A stretch of 64,000 nucleotides of DNA from Pseudokineococcus lusitanus (GTDB taxonomy: Bacteria > Actinomycetota > Actinomycetes > Actinomycetales > Quadrisphaeraceae). Every line of letters begins with the position of its first letter. Position 1 is the first letter of the stretch. Below the pieces are notes generated by a model that did not search any database, had not been told where the DNA came from, and was given only the letters and a program-made list of their open reading frames with translations. Of the stretch, positions 17,629 to 28,737 are shown piece after piece. A program made the position numbers and the translations under genes. The stretch is taken from the NCBI RefSeq assembly GCF_003751265.1, contig NZ_RJKN01000004.1:124001-188000 (forward strand). The letters run 5' to 3'.

Positions 17629-17733
17629 GGGGACACCCTGCCGAGGCGCGCGCCGCCGCGCACGGCGGCCCGGGCACTTGTCCCCCGCCCGCTCGACGGC
17701 GCTGCCCCCGTCGACCCCGAGACGTCCTCCCCC

Positions 17734-17918
17734 TCCACGTCGCTGCCGACGTCGGGGGACGAGGTCGCCTTCTCCCGACGTCGGCAGCGAAGTCGAGGAT
17801 CAGGGCGCCTTCTCTCCGACTTCGGCAGCGAAGTCGGGAAAGCGGGAGTCTCCTGCCCGACTTCGGCAGCGAAGTCGAGGAAGAGGGCGCTGTCGTCAGC
17901 TCGCTGCCGACGTCGACG
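17734..17918. repeat. Five-core palindromic repeat array, 41-bp period
   Basis: This is the 324-nt gene-free stretch 17629-17952. It holds five imperfectly conserved 21-bp cores starting at 17734, 17775, 17816, 17857 and 17898, exactly 41 bp apart. Cores 2-4 read CGACTTCG-GCAG-CGAAGTCG (or the CGACGTCG variant in core 2), a hairpin with 8-bp arms. Cores 1 and 5 carry the reverse-complement form CGCTGCCGACGTCG. The 20-nt intervals are partly similar to each other (AGGGCGCCTTCT-like), unlike CRISPR spacers. The array lies between the SDR gene and guaB3, both on the minus strand. Confidence 0.85.
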
Positions 17919-17952
17919 AGATGCCTCGGGCGGCAGCGGCGCCGCCGCGCCG

Positions 17953-19074
17953 TCAGCCCGGCTGGTACGGGCTGACGACGACCTCGCAGCGCTGCATCTC
18001 CTTGAGGTCGGAGTAGCCCGTCGTGGCCATGGCGCGGCGGAGGCCGCCGACGAGGTTCGTCGTGCCGTCGGCCGTCCGGCCCGGGCCGCGGAGGACCTCG
18101 GCCAGCGGGGCGGCGGTGCCGACGTGGACGCGCTCGCCGCGGGGCAGCTCGGCGTGGTGCGCCTCGGGGCCCCAGTGCCAGCCGCGGCCGGGCGCCTCCT
18201 CGGCGCGGGCGAGCGCCGCACCGAGCATGACGGCGTCGGCGCCGCAGGCGAAGGCCTTGACGAGGTCGCCGGACCGGCTGACGCCGCCGTCGGCGATGAC
18301 GTGGACGTAGCGGCCGCCCGACTCGTCGAGGTAGTCGCGGCGGGCGCCGGCCACGTCGGCCACGGCGCTGGCCATCGGCGCGTGGACGCCGAAGACGGTG
18401 CGGGTCGTGCTCGCGGCCCCGCCGCCGAAGCCGACGAGGACGCCCGCGGCACCCGTGCGCATGAGGTGCAGCGCGGCCGTGTACGAGGCGGCGCCGCCGA
18501 CGACGACGGGCACGTCGAGCTCGTAGATGAAGCGCTTGAGGTTGAGCGGCTCGGTGCGCGACGACACGTGCTCGGCGGAGACCGTCGTGCCGCGGATGAC
18601 GAAGAGGTCGACGCCGGCGTCGACGACGGTGCGCCACAGCTCGGCGGTGCGCTGGGGGCTCAGGGCCCCGGCCACCGTGACGCCCGTCGCCCGGACCTCC
18701 CGCAGCCGCGCGGTGACGAGCTCGGGGTCGATGGGCCGGGCGTAGATCTCCTGCATGCGGCGGGTGGCCGCGTCCGGCGCCAGCCCGGCGATCTCCTCGA
18801 GCAGCGGCTCCGGGTCCTCGTAGCGGGTCCACAGGCCCTCGAGGTCGAGGACGCCCAGGCCGCCGAGACGCCCGACCTCGACGGCCGTGGCGGGCGAGGT
18901 GACGGAGTCCATCGGCGCCGACAGCAGCGGCACCTCGAAGGTGTAGGCGTCGATCTGCCAGGACGTCGACACGTCCTCCGGGTCGCGGGTGCGCCGGCTC
19001 GGCACCACCGCGACGTCGTCGAAGGAGTACGCGCGCCGTCCGCGCTTGCCACGCCCGATCTCGACCTCAGCCAC
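17953..19074 (-). CDS. guaB3: GuaB3-family IMP dehydrogenase-related protein
   Basis: 373-residue (beta/alpha)8-barrel protein of the GuaB3 family, which sits beside guaB in actinobacteria. It has the IMPDH barrel start (YSFDDVAVVPS, VPLLSAPMDSVTSP) and a phosphate-binding region ([27 protein letters not shown]), but no CBS domains. The catalytic loop that reads GPGSICTTR in GuaB is GGAASTTR here, so the catalytic Cys is absent; classical IMP oxidation is therefore doubtful. The GTG at 19074 is preceded by a TAGCCT -10 at 6 nt. guaB lies 88 nt upstream on the same strand. The function of GuaB3 in actinobacteria is not settled. Confidence 0.9.
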   Translation of the reverse strand: MAEVEIGRGKRGRRAYSFDDVAVVPSRRTRDPEDVSTSWQIDAYTFEVPLLSAPMDSVTSPATAVEVGRLGGLGVLDLEGLWTRYEDPEPLLEEIAGLAPDAATRRMQEIYARPIDPELVTARLREVRATGVTVAGALSPQRTAELWRTVVDAGVDLFVIRGTTVSAEHVSSRTEPLNLKRFIYELDVPVVVGGAASYTAALHLMRTGAAGVLVGFGGGAASTTRTVFGVHAPMASAVADVAGARRDYLDESGGRYVHVIADGGVSRSGDLVKAFACGADAVMLGAALARAEEAPGRGWHWGPEAHHAELPRGERVHVGTAAPLAEVLRGPGRTADGTTNLVGGLRRAMATTGYSDLKEMQRCEVVVSPYQPG

Positions 19075-19080
19075 GCGGCG

Positions 19081-19086
19081 AGGCTA
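19081..19086 (-). promoter_or_regulatory. -10 hexamer for leaderless guaB3
   Basis: TAGCCT on the minus strand ends 6 nt before the guaB3 GTG. guaB3 thus has its own promoter downstream of guaB. Confidence 0.6.
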
Positions 19087-19162
19087 GTGGCCGGGGCGGA
19101 CGCCCCGGGACGCCGCCCGTCCCCCCGCGCGCGGGCCCCGGCGCGGGAGGACGGCGGTGGTG

Positions 19163-20755
<1,593 letters not shown>

Positions 20756-21355
20756 TCAGCGGACGAGGCCCGCCCGGAAGCCGATGGCCACCGCGTGGGC
20801 ACGGTCGGCCGCCCCCAGCTTGCGGAAGAGCCTGCGCGCGTGCGTCTTCACGGTGTCCTCGGAGAGGAACAGCTCCTTGCCGATCTCGCCGTTGCTGCGG
20901 CCGCGGCTCATGCCGGCCAGCACCTGGTGCTCCCGCTCGGTGAGGACCGGCACGTCCTCCGAGGCGTGGGCGGCCACGGCGGCGCGGCGCGCGTCGCTCA
21001 CGGCGAGCGCGTGGTGCAGGACCGCGGTGAGCTCGGGGGTGCTGGGCTCGCGGACGACGACGGCGCAGGCGCCGGCGGCCATCGCGGCCCCCGCCACGTC
21101 GCCGTCGCCGGGGGCGACGACGGCCACGACGGCGGTGGTGGGACGGGCCTGCATCCACGAGCGCACGTGCTCGGCGGCACGGACGTCGGAGCAGGCGAGC
21201 AGGACGACGTCGGGCGGGCCGGTGGGGGCGGTGCGCGCCATGGCGCCGCCCCCCGTGGCGACCGCCGCGCGGCTGACGCCGGGCACCGAGCCGACCTGGC
21301 GGCGCAGCGCCTCGCGGGCGGGCAGGACGTCGTCGCAGACGAGCACGCTGGACAC
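20756..21355 (-). CDS. bldM: BldM-like orphan response regulator (LuxR-type DNA-binding domain)
   Basis: 199-residue regulator resembling Streptomyces BldM, a developmental transcription factor also located by guaB, whiD and groEL. The N-terminus VSSVLVCDDVLPAREALRR retains the acidic pair (Asp8, Asp9). The position of the phosphoacceptor (Asp54 in BldM) is Ala54 in DVVLLACSDV, and the conserved Lys is Arg in VVVREP. The C-terminal NarL/LuxR helix-turn-helix is highly conserved (LTEREHQVLAGMSRGRSNGEIGKELFLSEDTVKTHARRLF...DRAHAVAIGFRAGLVR, in segments). The GTG at 21355 has GGAGG 5 nt upstream. No cognate kinase is adjacent. The orthology call rests on C-terminal similarity plus synteny and is from memory of the BldM sequence. 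Confidence 0.82.
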   Translation of the reverse strand: MSSVLVCDDVLPAREALRRQVGSVPGVSRAAVATGGGAMARTAPTGPPDVVLLACSDVRAAEHVRSWMQARPTTAVVAVVAPGDGDVAGAAMAAGACAVVVREPSTPELTAVLHHALAVSDARRAAVAAHASEDVPVLTEREHQVLAGMSRGRSNGEIGKELFLSEDTVKTHARRLFRKLGAADRAHAVAIGFRAGLVR

Positions 21356-21437
21356 GGGGACCTCCGGGGATCTCAGGCCGCGGTCGCGACCTGCATGCCC
21401 ACCTGATCGGCAGGGACGACGACGCACCTGAGGGACC

Positions 21438-21463
21438 GGTGCCCCCGGGGGCGGCCGGGCACC
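21438..21463 (-). terminator. Possible terminator after the MerR-like gene
   Basis: Inverted repeat GGTGCCC...GGGCACC (7-bp arms, 12-nt loop) in the 142-nt gap between the MerR-like gene and bldM; no T-tract follows. The remaining gap shows no clear bldM promoter. Confidence 0.35.
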
Positions 21464-21497
21464 CCGACCGGACCCCTCACGCCCGCCCGCACCGGTC

Positions 21498-22541
21498 TCA
21501 GGCCAGCGCGCCGGCGAGGTCGCCGAGGTCGCGCACGACCGTGGCGAGGCCCGCGGCCCCCTGGCCCCAGCCGCGGCCCACCAGCACGACGCGAGCCCCG
21601 CGGGGGTCGACGAGCCGCGCGGTCTCCGCGAGGGCGGCCGGCTCGACGACGGCGTCGGCCGCGACGACGAGCACCGCGGCGCCCTCCTGCTCCGCGACCG
21701 CCGCCACCCGTTCGGCGTCGTGGCGACCGGGCAGGACGGCGCTGTCGGCGCCGGACTCGCGCAGGACCGTGGCGACGACGTGGGCGAGGAGGTCGCCGCC
21801 GCCGTCGACGGTGGGGACCGCGAAGCCGACGGCGCAGGGACGCAGGACGAGCACGCGCGGCCCGGCGACCGGGGCGTCGTCGGCGACGCCGCGCAGCGTC
21901 TCCATGAGGCAGGTCTGCAGCAGCCCGGCCGGGGTGCGGCCGGGGGGCACGGCGCCGACCCGCTGGGCGAGCGCGTCGAGCACGGGGCGGGCCAGGGCGG
22001 ACCAGGTGAGCGCCACGCCGTCGACGGCGGCGTGCGCCTCGAGCTGGCGGGTGCACTCCCCCTCCTGCAGCGCCATGGCGGCGCGGGCCAGGGCGCGCAC
22101 CGACGGCGCCGCGGTCCGGTCGGCCGGGGCCTCGCGGCGGGGGGCGGGCGGCCGCGGAGGACCGGCGGGCGCCACCGGCACCGGCGGCACGGCGGCGAGG
22201 ACACCGGCCAGCGGCGACGGGTCGGCCGTCGCGGCGCCGGACGGGTCGCCGGGGGTCGCCTCCAGGGCGACGCGCGCCGCCTCGGCGGGCGAGTACCCCT
22301 CCAGCGTCATCCGCCGCATGACCATGAGGCGCTCGAGGTCGCCGAGGCTGTACTGCCGGTGCGCGCCGGCGGTGTGCGCCGACGGCCCCAGGCCGTAGCG
22401 CCGCGCCCAGGTCCGCAGCGTGGCCGGGGCCACCCCGAGCCGGGCCGCGACGGCCGCCACCTTGAGCGTCGCGCCGGCCGCGGCGCCGGCGCCCTCGTCG
22501 GGCGCGGTCGTGCCGCCACCCCCGTCGGCCTCGTCGGCCAC
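21498..22541 (-). CDS. MerR-family regulator with a cobalamin-binding-like C-terminal domain
   Basis: 347-residue regulator with a MerR-type winged helix at about residues 24-92 (KVAAVAARLGVAPATLRTWARRYGLGPSAH...YSLGDLERLMVM). A Pro/Ala linker follows, then a helical domain and Rossmann-like C-terminal half resembling the MerR-B12 (CarH/LitR) architecture. The cobalamin-ligating motif DxHxxG is not present: the corresponding stretch is VDGGGDLLAHVV. Ligand binding by B12 is therefore doubtful. The GTG at 22541 is chosen because GGGGAGG lies 4 nt upstream. It lies between bldM-like and whiD-like developmental genes and is followed by bldM on the same strand after 142 nt. A role in development is inference from location. 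Confidence 0.75.
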   Translation of the reverse strand: MADEADGGGGTTAPDEGAGAAAGATLKVAAVAARLGVAPATLRTWARRYGLGPSAHTAGAHRQYSLGDLERLMVMRRMTLEGYSPAEAARVALEATPGDPSGAATADPSPLAGVLAAVPPVPVAPAGPPRPPAPRREAPADRTAAPSVRALARAAMALQEGECTRQLEAHAAVDGVALTWSALARPVLDALAQRVGAVPPGRTPAGLLQTCLMETLRGVADDAPVAGPRVLVLRPCAVGFAVPTVDGGGDLLAHVVATVLRESGADSAVLPGRHDAERVAAVAEQEGAAVLVVAADAVVEPAALAETARLVDPRGARVVLVGRGWGQGAAGLATVVRDLGDLAGALA

Positions 22542-22748
22542 GGCCCCTCCCCTGCCGAGACGGCCCGCCGCCGGACGCCGACCGGGAGCACGGCCCGCAC
22601 GCCCACGGGGGGCGGGGCCGGCGACGGCGGCGGACGGGGGCACCGGTCGATGGTCCCGTGCCCGTCACCACCGGGCCACTCGGCACGCCGCCGCACGCCA
22701 CGGGTGGCGCGGACGTGACCGGGGCAGGACCCGTTCCTGGCACGAGGC

Positions 22749-22807
22749 TGAACAACTTCTTCACGTCTGCCGAGGGCCTTGAACAACTTCTGGATCGGTT
22801 GTAGCGT
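22749..22807 (+). promoter_or_regulatory. whiD promoter with paired 12-bp direct repeats
   Basis: Within the 351-nt gene-free region 22542-22892. TTGAAC (22779-22784), a 17-nt spacer and TAGCGT (22802-22807) make a good sigma-70-type promoter for the WhiB gene. TGAACAACTTCT occurs twice (22749-22760 and 22780-22791), 31 bp apart start to start (about three helical turns), and the second copy overlaps the -35. This is AT-rich for the window and looks like a paired activator or repressor site. The rest of the gap holds only GC-rich sequence with no gene. Confidence 0.65.
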
Positions 22808-22892
22808 CCTCGCCATCGACACCGCGTCGTGACCGCCCTCGGTGGTCCGCCGCACCGGCGCCCCCTCGGGGGCACAACGTCAGGAGCTCCCC

Positions 22893-23201
22893 ATGGCTGA
22901 GATCTCGCGCCTCCCCGGCCCCGTCGCCGACCTCTGGGAGTGGCAGATGCAGGGGGCCTGCCGCGAGGCGGACGACACCCTGTTCTTCCACCCGGAGGGC
23001 GAGCGCGGCCCGAGCCGCCGCAACCGCGACAACGCCGCCAAGGCGATCTGCGCGAGCTGCCCCGTCATCCAGTCCTGCAAGGAGCACGCCCTCGCGGTGC
23101 GCGAGCCCTACGGCGTGTGGGGCGGCATGACCGAGGACGAGCGCGAGGCCGAGTACACCCGTCGCCGTGGTGCGGCGCGGGTGCTCCCCATCGCCAGCTG
23201 A
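22893..23201 (+). CDS. whiD: WhiB-family Fe-S regulator, WhiD-like
   Basis: 102-residue WhiB-like protein with the four cluster cysteines Cys23, Cys53, Cys56 and Cys62 (CX29CX2CX5C), expected to bind a redox- and NO-sensitive [4Fe-4S] cluster and to contact the primary sigma factor. The signature turn GVWGG (74-78) and the N-terminal SRLPGPVADLWEWQ segment match the WhiD/WhiB3 branch; WhiD acts late in spore development in Streptomyces. The ATG at 22893 has AGGAG 6 nt upstream, favoured over an upstream in-frame GTG at 22842. It is transcribed from a distinct promoter at 22779-22807 and ends before paired terminators shared with groEL. Confidence 0.92.
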   Translation: MAEISRLPGPVADLWEWQMQGACREADDTLFFHPEGERGPSRRNRDNAAKAICASCPVIQSCKEHALAVREPYGVWGGMTEDEREAEYTRRRGAARVLPIAS

Positions 23202-23276
23202 CGCGGACGCCGCGACGTCGGGTCGTGCGGCAGCGCTGAGGAGGCGCCGGTCAGCGTCCGCACGCACCACGACCAC

Positions 23277-23310
23277 CGAGAGGCCCCACCCGTCCGGGTG
23301 GGGCCTCTCG
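23277..23310 (+). terminator. Terminator of whiD
   Basis: Perfect 15-bp stem (CGAGAGGCCCCACCC pairing with 23296-23310) around a GTCC loop, 76 nt after the whiD stop. No T-tract follows. Confidence 0.75.
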
Positions 23311-23357
23311 TGCGTCCGGGCCCGGACGGCCGTGACGCGGCGCGGCCGGGGACGGGG

Positions 23358-23397
23358 ACGACGGAGGGCCCGGGCGTGCGCCCGGGCCCTCCGTCGT
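23358..23397 (-). terminator. Terminator of groEL
   Basis: Perfect 18-bp stem (23358-23375 with 23380-23397) around a GTGC loop, 15 nt after the groEL stop. Together with 23277-23310 it separates convergent whiD and groEL. Confidence 0.8.
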
Positions 23398-23411
23398 GCG
23401 TGCGGGGTGCG

Positions 23412-25211
<1,800 letters not shown>

Positions 25212-25505
25212 TCAGGAGACGACGGCGAGCACGTCGCGCGCCGAGAGGATGAGCAGCTCCTCGCCGCCGTACTTCACCTCGGTGCCGCCGTACTTCGAGT
25301 AGATGACCTTGTCGCCGACGGCGACGTCGACCGGCACGCGCTGGCCGTTGTCGTCGACGCGGCCCGGGCCCACCGCGAGGACCTCGCCCTCCTGGGGCTT
25401 CTCCTTCGCGGTGTCCGGGATGACCAGACCCGACGCGGTCGTCTGCTCGGCCTCGACGGCCTTGACGACGATGCGGTCCTCGAGCGGCTTGATGGAGACC
25501 GACAC
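25212..25505 (-). CDS. groES: 10-kDa co-chaperonin GroES
   Basis: 97-residue co-chaperonin that caps GroEL. It begins [26 protein letters not shown], has the mobile-loop region ([16 protein letters not shown]) and the [17 protein letters not shown]-terminal roof segment. The GTG at 25505 has GGAGAGG upstream. It is the first gene of the groESL operon and is read from a promoter overlapped by a CIRCE element at 25624-25664. Family length and motifs are standard. Confidence 0.97.
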   Translation of the reverse strand: MSVSIKPLEDRIVVKAVEAEQTTASGLVIPDTAKEKPQEGEVLAVGPGRVDDNGQRVPVDVAVGDKVIYSKYGGTEVKYGGEELLILSARDVLAVVS

Positions 25506-25623
25506 TGTGCGGACCTCTCCTTCGTGGGGACCCCTGCGCGGGGTACCGGGGACGTGGGCAGGCGCCCGTCCTCGCCGTCCGCCGTCGCGGGGGTCGGCCG
25601 GCCAGGCTCGTGCGCCGGGCGCG

Positions 25624-25652
25624 AGACTATGACGGCGTTAGCACTCGGTCAA
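25624..25652 (-). promoter_or_regulatory. groESL promoter
   Basis: On the minus strand, TTGACC (25652-25647), a 17-nt spacer and TAGTCT (25629-25624). The -35 lies in the centre of the CIRCE element, so HrcA binding would block RNA polymerase. Confidence 0.75.
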
Positions 25653-25664
25653 TCCGAGTGCCAG
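25638..25664. promoter_or_regulatory. CIRCE element (HrcA operator)
   Basis: TTAGCACTC at 25638-25646, 9-nt spacer, then GAGTGCCAG at 25656-25664. This matches the CIRCE consensus TTAGCACTC-N9-GAGTGCTAA except for two bases in the distal arm. It predicts heat-shock control of groESL by HrcA. Confidence 0.9.
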
Positions 25665-25721
25665 CCGCGCCGGGCGCCCGGGCAGCACCTCCCGCGCGAG
25701 GGGCGCCCGGTGGGCGCGTGG

Positions 25722-25727
25722 CAGCAT
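25722..25727 (+). promoter_or_regulatory. -10 hexamer for leaderless methyltransferase gene
   Basis: CAGCAT ends 7 nt before the GTG at 25735. It is a CANNNT variant of the leaderless -10 seen at other genes here. Confidence 0.4.
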
Positions 25728-25734
25728 CCGCGCC

Positions 25735-26943
25735 GTGGAGGACCCCGCCGCCGCCGGCCTCGCGGCCGTGCTGACGCCCGCCGGCCGCGCCCTGCTCGAC
25801 GGCCTCCCGCCCTACGACGAGGCGGGCGCCATGGCCCTCGGCGAGCGGCTGCGCGCGCAGGGGCACGACCCGGCGCTCGTGGCCGCCGCCCTCACCCAGA
25901 GCCGGCTGCGCGCCCGCGCCGTCGCCAAGCTGGGCGGACGCGCGCGGACGATGCTGCTGACCGCCACGGGCCTCGAGCAGGCGACGCGGCGCGAGGTCGC
26001 CGAGCGCCACGCCGACCGGTTCGTCGCCACCGGCGCGGGCCGCGTCGCCGACCTCGGCTGCGGGGTGGGGGGCGACGCCGTCGTCGTCGCCGACCGCGGC
26101 CCCGGCGTCCTCGCCGTGGACCGGGACCCGGCCACGGCCGCCGTCGCCGCGGCCAACCTCGCCCCGTACCCCGCTGCCGAGGTCCGGTGCGAGGACGTCG
26201 CCGCGACGGACCTCGCGGGCGTGGACGCGGTGTGGCTCGACCCCGCCCGGCGGGACGCCGCGGGGCGGCGCGTGCTCGACCCCCGCCGCGCCAGCCCGCC
26301 GCTGTCCTTCGCCGAGGCCCTGGCGGCGGAGCGGCCGGTGGGGGTCAAGACCGCGCCGGGCATCGACCACGACGTCGTGCCCGCGGGGTGGGAGTGCCAG
26401 TGGACGTCGGTCGGCGGCGACGTCGTCGAGGCGGCGCTGTGGTCGGGCGCCCTCGCGCGCCCCGGGGTGCGGCGCAGCGCCGTCGTCCTGCCCGCCACGG
26501 GCGGGGCGGGCGTGGTGGTCGACGACGCCGACGACCCCTTCGCCGACGGGGGGCCTCCCGTGGGGCCGGTGGGCACCCACCTCTACGAGCCCGACGGGGC
26601 GGTGGTCCGCGCGGGCCTCGTCGGCGCCGTCGTCGCGGCGACGGGCGGGCGGCTCGTCGACCCGACCATCGCCTACGTCACCGCCGACGCGGCGCTCGAC
26701 CTGCCCACGGCGGCGGGCTACGTCGTCGACGAGGTGATGCCCTTCTCGCTCAAGGGGCTGCGGCAGCGGCTGCGCGAGCGCGGGGTCGGGCGCCTCGTCG
26801 TCAAGAAGCGGGGCACGGCGGTCGAGCCGGAGGAGCTGCGGCGGCGGCTGCGGCTCGAGGGCCCGCACGAGGCCGTCGTCGTCCTCACCCGCGTCGCCGG
26901 CCGGCAGAGCGCGCTCGTGTGCCGGGCGCTCAGGAGCCCCTGA
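25735..26943 (+). CDS. SAM-dependent methyltransferase with THUMP-like C-terminus
   Basis: 402-residue class I methyltransferase family protein found in many actinobacteria. SAM motif I is DLGCGVGGDA near residues 104-113, followed by AVDRDP (motif II acidic residue) and VWLDPARRD, the family's equivalent of the catalytic DPPY region. The last 70 residues (PFSLKGLRQRLRERGVGRLVVKKRGTAVEPEELR...) match the THUMP-like RNA-binding module. This suggests RNA methylation, but the target is unknown. The GTG at 25735 appears leaderless. The stop is followed after 10 nt by the convergent tsaD stop. Confidence 0.85.
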   Translation: MEDPAAAGLAAVLTPAGRALLDGLPPYDEAGAMALGERLRAQGHDPALVAAALTQSRLRARAVAKLGGRARTMLLTATGLEQATRREVAERHADRFVATGAGRVADLGCGVGGDAVVVADRGPGVLAVDRDPATAAVAAANLAPYPAAEVRCEDVAATDLAGVDAVWLDPARRDAAGRRVLDPRRASPPLSFAEALAAERPVGVKTAPGIDHDVVPAGWECQWTSVGGDVVEAALWSGALARPGVRRSAVVLPATGGAGVVVDDADDPFADGGPPVGPVGTHLYEPDGAVVRAGLVGAVVAATGGRLVDPTIAYVTADAALDLPTAAGYVVDEVMPFSLKGLRQRLRERGVGRLVVKKRGTAVEPEELRRRLRLEGPHEAVVVLTRVAGRQSALVCRALRSP

Positions 26944-26953
26944 CCCGGCGTCG

Positions 26954-28039
26954 TCAGGCGCCGACGAGCACCCGCCCGACCGGCAGCGACGGGTCGCCGC
27001 CGAGCGTGCGCGGCGACGGCGGCAGGCCGGCGGCGACGACGTGCGCGCCGAGCGCGGCGACCATCGCCCCGTTGTCGGTCGACAGCCGCGGCCGCGGCAC
27101 GCGCAGGGCGATGCCCGCCTCCGCGCAGCGCTCGGCGAGCAGCTCGCGCAGCCGGCCGTTGGCCGACACCCCGCCGCCGAGCAGCAGGTGCTCGAGGCCG
27201 TGCGTGCGGCAGGCGTCGACGGCCTTGCGGGTGAGGACGTCGCAGACGGCCTCCTGGAACGAGGCGGCGACGTCGGCGACCGGGACGGGCCGCCCCTGCG
27301 CCTCGCACGCCCGGACCCAGCGGGCCACCGCGGTCTTGAGGCCCGAGAAGGAGAAGTCGAAGCGGTGCCGCTCGAGGTCGCGCGCCGCGGTCAGCCCGCG
27401 GGGGAAGGCGATGGCCGTCGGGTCGCCCTCGAGCGCGGCCGCGCCGATGGCCGGGCCGCCCGGGTAGGGCAGGCCGAGCAGGCGCGCGGTCTTGTCGAAG
27501 GCCTCCCCCGCGGCGTCGTCGACCGTCTCGCCGAGCAGGCGCACGTCGGAGGCGACGTCGACGACGTGGAGCAGCGAGGTGTGCCCGCCCGAGACGAGCA
27601 GCGCGCCGCACGGCGTCGGCAGCGGGCCGCCGTCGAGCGCGCAGACGGCGACGTGCGCGTCGAGGTGGTTGACGCCGTAGAGCGGCACGTCGAGCGCCCA
27701 CGCGAGCGCCTTGGCGGCGCCGACGCCGACGAGCAGCGCCCCGGCGAGGCCGGGCCCGGCCGTCACGGCCACGGCGTCGACGTCCGCGAGCGTCACGCCC
27801 GCCTCGTCGCACGCCCGCCGGAGCGTGGGGACCATCGCCTCGAGGTGGGCGCGGCTCGCGATCTCGGGCACGACGCCGCCGAAGCGGGCGTGCTCGTCGA
27901 CGCTGCTGGCGACGACGTCGGCCAGCAGCGTCGTCCCCCGGACGAGGCCGACCCCGGTCTCGTCGCAGGAGGTCTCGATCCCGAGGACGAGCGGCGCCGA
28001 CGCGTCGGGCCCGACGAGGGGGGCGGGCGCCGACGTCAC
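26954..28039 (-). CDS. tsaD: tRNA N6-adenosine threonylcarbamoyltransferase TsaD
   Basis: 361-residue TsaD/Kae1, which transfers the threonylcarbamoyl group to A37 of ANN-decoding tRNAs. Motifs: [14 protein letters not shown] at the N-terminus, metal ligands in NHLDAH, SGGHTSL, and the C-terminal ATPase-fold segments [15 protein letters not shown] and STDNGAM. The GTG at 28039 overlaps the dedA stop (GTGA). It is the last gene of tsaB-rimI-dedA-tsaD, all linked by 4-nt overlaps; the partner tsaE is 14 kb away because of an inserted island. Confidence 0.96.
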   Translation of the reverse strand: MTSAPAPLVGPDASAPLVLGIETSCDETGVGLVRGTTLLADVVASSVDEHARFGGVVPEIASRAHLEAMVPTLRRACDEAGVTLADVDAVAVTAGPGLAGALLVGVGAAKALAWALDVPLYGVNHLDAHVAVCALDGGPLPTPCGALLVSGGHTSLLHVVDVASDVRLLGETVDDAAGEAFDKTARLLGLPYPGGPAIGAAALEGDPTAIAFPRGLTAARDLERHRFDFSFSGLKTAVARWVRACEAQGRPVPVADVAASFQEAVCDVLTRKAVDACRTHGLEHLLLGGGVSANGRLRELLAERCAEAGIALRVPRPRLSTDNGAMVAALGAHVVAAGLPPSPRTLGGDPSLPVGRVLVGA

Positions 28040-28737
28040 AGCGCGTCCCGGAGCCGCCCGCCGCGGCGGCGGGCCCGGCGCACGCGGCTGCGGACGAAGA
28101 GGGCCAGCAGCACGACGACGGCCGCGACGAAGACGTAGTCGACGTAGCCGGCGTACTGCTCGACCCGCTCGAACTCGCCGCCCACGACGTAGCCGCCGCC
28201 GACGAGGAAGCTGTTCCACAGGCCGGAGCCCGCGGCCGTCAGCAGGCTGAAGCGGACGAGGCCCATGCGGGTGGCCCCGGCCGGCACCGAGATGAGGCTG
28301 CGGACGCCCGGGACGAGCCGGCCGAAGAAGACCGACGCGCTGCCGTGGCGGTGGAACCACTGCGACGCGTGCTCGACCTCCTCGCGGTCGACGAGCGGGA
28401 TGGCGGAGACCCAGCGGACCGCCCGCTCCTCGCCGAAGGCGTGGCCGACCCAGTAGAAGAACCAGCCGCCGACGAGGGAGCCGAGCGTCGCGGCGACGAC
28501 GGCCAGGACGAGGTTCATGCCGCCCTGGGCGGCGATGAAGCCGGCCAGCGGCAGGACGACCTCGCTGGGGATCGGCGGGACGATCGTCTCGAGGACGGTG
28601 GCGACGAAGACGCCGACCTCGCCGATGCTCGCGATGAAGCGCGCCAGGGCGCCCGAGACGCCCGTGAGGCCGCCGACGGCCTCGTCGACCGACACCGACG
28701 CCTGGGCACCGGTGACGAGCAGGGACAGCGGGGTCAT
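28036..28737 (-). CDS. DedA-family (SNARE-associated) membrane protein
   Basis: 233-residue DedA/VTT-domain membrane protein; the family flips or transports membrane lipids such as undecaprenyl phosphate or phosphatidylethanolamine. The sequence shows the conserved block [24 protein letters not shown], then [17 protein letters not shown], the acidic-to-basic [23 protein letters not shown], and two C-terminal helices ending in an Arg-rich tail. The ATG at 28737 overlaps the rimI stop (ATGA), and its own stop overlaps tsaD. Its place inside the t6A operon is odd, since no functional link to tRNA modification is known. Confidence 0.9.
   Translation of the reverse strand: MTPLSLLVTGAQASVSVDEAVGGLTGVSGALARFIASIGEVGVFVATVLETIVPPIPSEVVLPLAGFIAAQGGMNLVLAVVAATLGSLVGGWFFYWVGHAFGEERAVRWVSAIPLVDREEVEHASQWFHRHGSASVFFGRLVPGVRSLISVPAGATRMGLVRFSLLTAAGSGLWNSFLVGGGYVVGGEFERVEQYAGYVDYVFVAAVVVLLALFVRSRVRRARRRGGRLRDAL

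Noticed and set aside
17734-17918. Regular repeat-spacer pattern resembling a small CRISPR array
   Set aside because: The 20-nt intervals resemble one another, the cores are palindromic with inverted end copies, and no cas genes are in the window.
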